From CAYQAJ01 sp964415245 (lineage in GTDB: Bacteria > Planctomycetota > Planctomycetia > Pirellulales > Pirellulaceae): 19,438 nt of DNA. The notes under the pieces are model-generated. The model did no database searches, was not told where the DNA came from, and saw only the letters and a program-made list of their open reading frames with translations. The translations under genes were made by a program, and so were the position numbers. The DNA lies in contig CAYQAJ010000072.1 in NCBI GenBank assembly GCA_964415245.1, positions 1 to 19,438 of the forward strand, read 5' to 3'. Below are positions 15,582 to 19,438 of this stretch, piece after piece. Each line of letters opens with the position of its first letter. Positions within the stretch are counted from its first letter, which is position 1.

Positions 15582-16076
15582 ATGTTTGAAATACCGATAC
15601 TGGTGTGGCTCTGTGGCTCCCTCGGCAACATGGCGCGCCGCCGAGGCCGAAATCCTGCTGGGTTTACGCTATTGCTGATCGCCTTATGGTTCATCGGCGA
15701 ATTGGCCGGCGCAATCGTCGCATATCAGTTGTGGGCCAACTCGACGGTGGGTATTCGCAAAGTGGTCTTGATCTACGGAACGGCGCTCGCTTGTGCGGCT
15801 GCCGGAGCAGCGGTTGTCTTCCTTTTGCTTCGAATACTGAAACCCGTGGACGGAGTGTGGCGGGAGGATGCCCGGCTGGTCGATTTTCGCCCGCAGCTCG
15901 CCGGGGCAACGCTGGGAGGTGTCGGGGGCGGCGCTATGACCGTCGGCGTGATGATGTACATGTATGGGCCGGTGCAAGCCATGAATAATCTGTCGGTGGT
16001 GGTCCCGGGCGCCGTGGTCGTGGGTTTCATCGGCGCACTTCTCGGAATGGTCTTCGGCATTCAGAAGGCCTTCTGA
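15582..16076 (+). CDS. Four-helix integral membrane protein of unknown function
   Basis: 164 codons. The first 16 residues (MFEIPILVWLCGSLGNMARR) are hydrophobic, then end in a basic cluster. Membrane helices lie at about 27-50 (GFTLLLIALWFIGELAGAIV), 61-85 (VVLIYGTALACAAAGAAVVF), 104-125 (AGATLGGVGGGAMTVGVMMY) and 137-161 (LSVVVPGAVVVGFIGALLGM). The Gly-rich last two helices suggest tight packing. I recall short proteins with an IALWFIGELAGAIV-like helix in planctomycetes but no functional assignment. GGAGG is 5 nt before the ATG. It probably shares a transcript with the secreted hypothetical upstream. Confidence 0.75.
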   Translation: MFEIPILVWLCGSLGNMARRRGRNPAGFTLLLIALWFIGELAGAIVAYQLWANSTVGIRKVVLIYGTALACAAAGAAVVFLLLRILKPVDGVWREDARLVDFRPQLAGATLGGVGGGAMTVGVMMYMYGPVQAMNNLSVVVPGAVVVGFIGALLGMVFGIQKAF

Positions 16077-16102
16077 CAGAGCGGGCCAACAGGTTCACGG
16101 GT

Positions 16103-16255
16103 ATGCAGCGTCTTGTGCTCTCGACCGCGGCCGTGAATCACGAAGCGCGGGCGCTTTGCGAATCGAACGGATACCAGCAGGATGACTTGCCCCTGGTGCA
16201 CAAGTGCGCGCTTTCGAGGTGCTCGCGTCGCGCGGTAGGACCGCGTCAACCATGA
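16103..16255 (+). CDS. Possible 50-residue ORF overlapping the next start by ATGA
   Basis: The ATG at 16103 opens a frame (MQRLVLSTAAVNHEARALCE, ending SRRAVGPRQP) whose TGA overlaps the ATG of the next gene. Only the overlap argues for it; the ribosome binding site is poor and the composition is not clearly protein-like. The rest of 16077-16251 shows nothing else. Confidence 0.15.
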   Translation: MQRLVLSTAAVNHEARALCESNGYQQDDLPLVHKCALSRCSRRAVGPRQP

Positions 16256-16689
16256 TCGCGCTCGACGTAGCATCGTTTCGTCATCCAAGCCGGCCGCGAT
16301 TACGATTCGGCTTGAGATCGCTATTCGTTGCGACCGCGGTCGTTGCATTAGTCTTTGCGTACGCCGGAAGTTACTACCGCTTGTCCCGGCGTGGCATGTC
16401 GGAGGCGCGGGAGGTTGGTTTGGCCGGATTCCTCTACATGCCTCTCGACGACGCGGAGAGAACGCAGGACCTGAGGCGTCATCATGTGCTCAAGCTGGTC
16501 TTTTTGCCGTTGAACCTGATTGACCAACGGCTGTCGGTACGCCAGGACCCATACACAGTATCATGTGGGCACACCCTCCGGAACCGAGGGGTGATTGAGA
16601 GGCATGAGCAGCGCGAGCGCCTGCCGGTTTCCCGCCTGCGCGGGAATGATGCTTGGGCGAGTATGCGGGGCAGACCCATTCCCCCGTGA
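16252..16689 (+). CDS. Small membrane-anchored hypothetical protein, C-terminus probably altered by a repeat
   Basis: 145 codons. A basic N-terminus (RPRLRFGLRS) leads into one membrane helix (LFVATAVVALVFAYAGSYY), then a conserved-looking soluble part (YRLSRRGMSEAREVGLAGFL, YMPLDDAERTQDLRRHHVLK and LVFLPLNLIDQRL). The 'RFGLRSLFVATAVVAL' type of anchor is common in planctomycete proteins of unknown function. From about residue 105 the sequence changes to a Arg/Gly/His-rich composition with the REP-like palindrome inside it, so the native C-terminus may have been replaced by read-through of an inserted repeat. The ATG at 16252 has only a distant AGGA. It lies 175 bp after the four-helix membrane protein on the same strand. 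Confidence 0.6.
   Translation: MIALDVASFRHPSRPRLRFGLRSLFVATAVVALVFAYAGSYYRLSRRGMSEAREVGLAGFLYMPLDDAERTQDLRRHHVLKLVFLPLNLIDQRLSVRQDPYTVSCGHTLRNRGVIERHEQRERLPVSRLRGNDAWASMRGRPIPP
16629..16646. repeat. REP-like palindrome
   Basis: TTCCCGC (16629-16635) and GCGGGAA (16640-16646) are perfect inverted arms around CTGC. The sequence TTCCCGCCTGCGCGGGAATGA resembles REP-type elements that are dispersed in many genomes. It lies inside the 3' part of the small membrane gene. Confidence 0.7.
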
Positions 16690-16787
16690 AGGACTGATGA
16701 TCGGGCACGCTTCGAGCGGGCCATTGCCTCGACCGCAGCGCGAATCGTTGCGAATGGAACTTACCCTGTTCCATTGCCCTCGTTATC

Positions 16788-17246
16788 TCACGCCTGCCGC
16801 TTTACGCGTTTTGCTTCCGCGTAAGCCGATTCGTATCGTTGTGCAACCTCCGGATGGTCGCGATACCATTGCTTCGCGATGCGCAAAGCGGGCGATGCAA
16901 TGTTGCGCGGGTCGTGAAGAACGCGACCGTGTGAGAACGGCCAACAGTTGAGAACGTCGTCGCTTTGTAAGCGATTCAGGAGCGCACGCTCCGTTTCCCA
17001 TGCCACGTCGACGCGTATGCCTTGAACGATGTCCTTCACGACAAGCTGCCAGCGATTGTCGTCGCCTACGTAGCCATGCCGGCCGACGGGACAGTCGTCG
17101 CCCGGGAAAATGATGTTGATGTCAATGTCGGAGTCGGGCCGCTCCGTTCGCCGGGCCACGCTTCCGATCAGCACGAGGCTGCAACCCTCGTGAATCGACG
17201 CGCATTCGTCAACCAAGTGCGGGATGATGTCCTGATGCCGGACCAT
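16788..17246 (-). CDS. Nucleotidyltransferase domain protein (MNT/pol-beta superfamily)
   Basis: 152 codons. The pol-beta-type active site is complete: VLIGSVARRTERPDSDIDIN gives Gly28-Ser29 and Asp40-x-Asp42, and the third metal-binding Asp is Asp80 in QGIRVDVAWE. This predicts transfer of a nucleotide (AMP or similar) from NTP to a protein, RNA or small molecule. The C-terminal half (VLHDPRNIASPALRIAKQWY, then RDHPEVAQRYESAYAEAKR) is helical. Small MNT proteins often neutralise HEPN toxins by AMPylation, but no HEPN (Rx4-6H) gene lies next to it here, and the neighbour is a membrane protein 27 bp upstream on the same strand. The start is the ATG at 17246, with a weak AGG upstream. Function beyond the fold is open. 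Confidence 0.85.
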   Translation of the reverse strand: MVRHQDIIPHLVDECASIHEGCSLVLIGSVARRTERPDSDIDINIIFPGDDCPVGRHGYVGDDNRWQLVVKDIVQGIRVDVAWETERALLNRLQSDDVLNCWPFSHGRVLHDPRNIASPALRIAKQWYRDHPEVAQRYESAYAEAKRVKRQA

Positions 17247-17273
17247 GGCCTGAGCACCTAACGTCGCGCATCA

Positions 17274-17762
17274 CTACGCCGGCGGTGTCGACTCGCCTTG
17301 GGAATCCGGTCCGGCTGCCGGCTCCCGCGCGTGCGATGGTTCGTCGATGCGTGGACGATTTCGCTCACCACCAGCATCAGAACAGGCATGGACAGTTCCC
17401 AATCGGGACCTTTCCCAAGCCATTCCGACAACGGTCCCCATCACGGCTCCCATCAATGGAACGCCGAAGTCCTTGAAAACACCTTCCATCTGCGAATGCG
17501 CAGTCGGCGATGTCAGTATCGAGGCCGTGAACATTCCAAGAATCAAGCAGGGCAACACAGGCCCCCACCTGGCAATAGCCGCCATAATGCTCAAAAGCAA
17601 AAGCGTCAAACCGACAGCCAGGCCGAACCGATTGACGCCGAACCCTGGGTGCCGATCTGCAACAACCGACCAAAGTAACAGGAGTCCCAGCCCACCGACA
17701 ACCAACCAAAGGATGCGGTCGGCAATACGAGAACGAACTGAAACTTTGGTAGAAGGCGTCAC
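17274..17762 (-). CDS. Integral membrane protein of unknown function
   Basis: 162 codons from GTG 17762, with AAGAG 7 nt upstream. Four hydrophobic segments: about residues 17-35 (ILWLVVGGLGLLLLWSVVA), 46-66 (FGLAVGLTLLLLSIMAAIAR), 68-86 (PVLPCLILGMFTASILTSP) and 99-116 (FGVPLMGAVMGTVVGMAW). A hydrophilic tail rich in Pro, Glu and Arg follows (about 120-162). I do not recognise a family. It is 27 bp upstream of the nucleotidyltransferase on the same strand, so the two are probably co-transcribed. Whether they work together is not known. Confidence 0.65.
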   Translation of the reverse strand: MTPSTKVSVRSRIADRILWLVVGGLGLLLLWSVVADRHPGFGVNRFGLAVGLTLLLLSIMAAIARWGPVLPCLILGMFTASILTSPTAHSQMEGVFKDFGVPLMGAVMGTVVGMAWERSRLGTVHACSDAGGERNRPRIDEPSHAREPAAGPDSQGESTPPA

Positions 17763-17813
17763 CTAATCACTCTTCGACGAACTTGTTTATAGATAGTTTC
17801 TGCCTTTCTCCTG

Positions 17814-17835
17814 TAGACCGCAGATTTGCGGCCTA
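17814..17835. repeat. Small imperfect hairpin upstream of the membrane protein gene
   Basis: TAG-A-CCGCA pairs with TGCGG-C-CTA around the loop GATT, with one A/C mismatch. It lies in the 273-bp region between the Gfo/Idh/MocA gene and the membrane protein gene. On the minus strand an AT-rich stretch (ACTATCTATAAAC) follows, which could be a -10 region. Nothing else is recognisable in this region except the G-run element next to the oxidoreductase stop. Confidence 0.35.
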
Positions 17836-18013
17836 ACGCGCAGGCAGCCAGTCATCGTACGTTGATTGTAGTCATTGGTTGCTGGGCTGCCACGGCTCTT
17901 TCGGCGTGATCGGCCGTCACAGCATAGCGCGCATGAGGTCGGGGAGTCTTTGATCGACACGGCCCGGGGATGCTTCACATCAACGACTCGCGACTCATTT
18001 TCGCTTCGCCAAT

Positions 18014-18032
18014 CCCCAGCCCCCAATCCCCC
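18014..18032 (-). repeat. G-tract repeat just after the oxidoreductase stop codon
   Basis: On the minus strand the sequence is GGGGGATTGGGGGCTGGGG, starting 3 nt after the stop codon of the oxidoreductase gene. It has three runs of 4-5 G, plus a further GG. This could form a G-quadruplex in the transcript or be a fragment of a dispersed GGGGATTGG-type intergenic repeat. Confidence 0.5.
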
Positions 18033-18035
18033 GCC

Positions 18036-19325
18036 TCACAGCGTCCAGGGCTTGCGCAGCTCGCGCGACAAGAGCGAGTTGGCTTCGTCGTCGTCGAACC
18101 GTGCGCTCTTGGGGTCCCAGTTCAGCGGGCGGCGGAGCCGGTAGCCGATGTTGGCCAGGTGGCAGATCGAAGCCGAGCGGTGCCCGATCTCTACGTCGCA
18201 GATCGGGGCTTTTCGGCTGCGGATGCACTCGACCCAGTTGCGGCTGTGGTCGTCGCTGTGGTACACGCGCACGTCCCCCTCGCCGATCGGCGTTTCGAGA
18301 ATCTCGGCCGGGTCGCTTTTGATCGTGCCGCGGTCGACGTACAGCGTGCCCTTCTCACCCTCGAACGTGCAGCCGCTCGGGCCGCCGTGGAACATGACGA
18401 CGCCGCTGGCATAGGTGAACTTGAGCCCGCTGGTGGCGTCGCCTTCGGGCGGCTCAACCTTCACCGGGCCGCTGCGATCGGTGTCGAGAGCCCATTGGGC
18501 GATATCGAAATGGTGGGCCCCCATGTCGGCCACCCCGCCACCGCCGTACTCGCGGTAGTTGCGCCAAGCGGGGAAGTGGTTGTGAATTCCTTTCGGGCAG
18601 AGGATTTCGTTGTAGGGGCGCTCGGGACCCGGGCCGAGCCACAAGTCCCAGTGCGTGCCGTCGGGCACTTCCTCGGCCGGCAGATCGCACGGAACGGGCG
18701 GCCCGCCGACGCCGACGCGCACAGTGTGAATCTTGCCGAGCCGGTCGTTGCGCACCAACTCGACCGCCTGTCGGAACAGCCCGCCGAATTCGCTCCGCTG
18801 CTGGCTGCCGGTCTGAAAGACAACGTCGTGCTCGAGCACCGCATCGACGAGCTTTTGCCCTTCGGCCAGTTCATGGGTGAGCGGCTTCTCGCAGTACACG
18901 TCCTTGCCCGCGCGAACGGCGGCGATCGCTGCCACGGCATGCCAGTGGTCGGGCGTGGCGATGAGGACGGCGTCGACTTCGCCTTTTTCGAGCAGGTCGC
19001 GCGGATCGGTGAAGGTGGCGCACCCCTTGAATTCCCCCTTGCTCTTGCGTTCGGCGTAGCGGTCTTCGACCATTTTTTGGGAATGATCGCGGCGCTGATC
19101 GACGGCGTCGCACACGGCGACGACCTGCACGTCGTCGAAACCGAGGAACCGGCCCAGGTGCCCCCGCCCCATCACGCCGATGCCGATGAAGCCAAGCTGG
19201 ATGCGGTCGTTGGCGGCGCGGTTATTTCCGCGGGCCAGCGACGTGATGATCGCGGGACCGGCCAGTCCGGCGGCCGCGGTCGCTTGGACGAACTGCCGGC
19301 GAGTGAAGCGAGGGGACGAGGACAT
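18036..19325 (-). CDS. Gfo/Idh/MocA family oxidoreductase, Tat-exported
   Basis: 429 codons. The N-terminus has a twin-arginine signal (FTRRQFVQATAAAGLAGPAI, Arg9-Arg10). The Rossmann nucleotide-binding motif is IQLGFIGIGVMGRGHLGRFL (about 42-61), followed by VAVCDAVD, VDAVLIATPDHWHAVAAIAA and the signature CEKPLTHE (Glu146-Lys147-Pro148, Lys being the usual catalytic/cofactor residue). The C-terminal domain has GGGGVADMGAHHFDIAQWAL (Asp267, His271, Asp274), characteristic of the planctomycete/Bacteroidetes secreted subgroup. The substrate is presumably a sugar or inositol-type polyol, with tightly bound NAD(P) if exported folded by Tat; this is inference from the family. GGAG 8 nt upstream supports the ATG at 19325 over an in-frame start at 19385. 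It appears to stand alone in its transcription unit. Confidence 0.95.
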   Translation of the reverse strand: MSSSPRFTRRQFVQATAAAGLAGPAIITSLARGNNRAANDRIQLGFIGIGVMGRGHLGRFLGFDDVQVVAVCDAVDQRRDHSQKMVEDRYAERKSKGEFKGCATFTDPRDLLEKGEVDAVLIATPDHWHAVAAIAAVRAGKDVYCEKPLTHELAEGQKLVDAVLEHDVVFQTGSQQRSEFGGLFRQAVELVRNDRLGKIHTVRVGVGGPPVPCDLPAEEVPDGTHWDLWLGPGPERPYNEILCPKGIHNHFPAWRNYREYGGGGVADMGAHHFDIAQWALDTDRSGPVKVEPPEGDATSGLKFTYASGVVMFHGGPSGCTFEGEKGTLYVDRGTIKSDPAEILETPIGEGDVRVYHSDDHSRNWVECIRSRKAPICDVEIGHRSASICHLANIGYRLRRPLNWDPKSARFDDDEANSLLSRELRKPWTL

Positions 19326-19418
19326 GGTGGGTTCTCCGGAGGCGGGGTGGCATTGAGCGAAAAAGCGCTCGGGAGTGAATGGCACGTACTTAGAGCTTAT
19401 CCAAAAACCGTCTCAGAG

Positions 19419-19438
19419 AAGGGGACAGGCACATTTTG
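19419..19438. repeat. Probable end of a dispersed repeat at the window edge
   Basis: The last 20 bases (AAGGGGACAGGCAC, then ATTTTG) resemble a GGGGACAGGCAC-type motif I recall from multicopy palindromic elements, some found next to IS200/RAYT-like transposases. The element is cut by the window end, so the matching arm cannot be seen. The preceding TTATCCAAAAACC (19398-19410) may also belong to a mobile element end. Confidence 0.35.

Noticed and set aside
1..19438. CRISPR array or defence island
   Set aside because: No regularly spaced direct repeats and no Cas, restriction or other defence genes beyond one toxin-antitoxin pair.

Overview
The window looks like a draft-assembly contig from a GC-rich planctomycete, probably of the Pirellulales. 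The evidence is the mix of families: a membrane-anchored Hanks-type Ser/Thr kinase, a TIGR03067-like C-terminal domain, a Tat-exported DUF1501 protein, a secreted sulfatase, a Tat-exported Gfo/Idh/MocA oxidoreductase, an ECF sigma factor and a secreted WD40 protein. The taxonomic call is inference from gene content; there is no rRNA marker here, and I saw no tRNA, CRISPR array or intact transposase.

Left part (1-6467). The 3' end of a kinase gene overlaps a very large exported modular protein by 14 bp. This protein has three secretin-N-like modules, a duplicated beta-rich module, an adaptor-like coiled coil and a TIGR03067-like end. Its 3' end, and the 3' end of a convergent MscS-type channel gene, are lost in a 100-N scaffold gap (4232-4331). 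Upstream of the channel on the minus strand lie a small one-helix protein and an ECF sigma factor. Between these two sits a strongly structured intergenic element: nested inverted repeats plus 21-bp tandem repeats.

Middle part (6468-11430). On the plus strand are a DUF1501 gene, a DUF433/DUF5615 toxin-antitoxin pair with its own TATAAT box, and a heparan-N-sulfatase-like sulfatase. A minus-strand fxsA-like gene lies between the pair and the sulfatase.

Right part (11431-19438). On the minus strand are a secreted 14-repeat WD40 protein and, upstream of it, a response regulator whose frame is broken at an (AG)3 tract. A 41-codon ORF overlaps the regulator stop by ATGA. On the plus strand follow a small secreted hypothetical, a four-helix membrane protein and another small membrane protein whose 3' end carries a REP-like palindrome. 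On the minus strand are a membrane protein plus nucleotidyltransferase pair and a Tat-exported Gfo/Idh/MocA oxidoreductase. The last bases look like a dispersed repeat.

The strongest leads are the modular exported protein tied to the kinase, the structured element between the sigma factor and its small partner, and the dinucleotide-tract frameshift in the response regulator. None of these is proven to be a new system. Most genes are ordinary planctomycete families.
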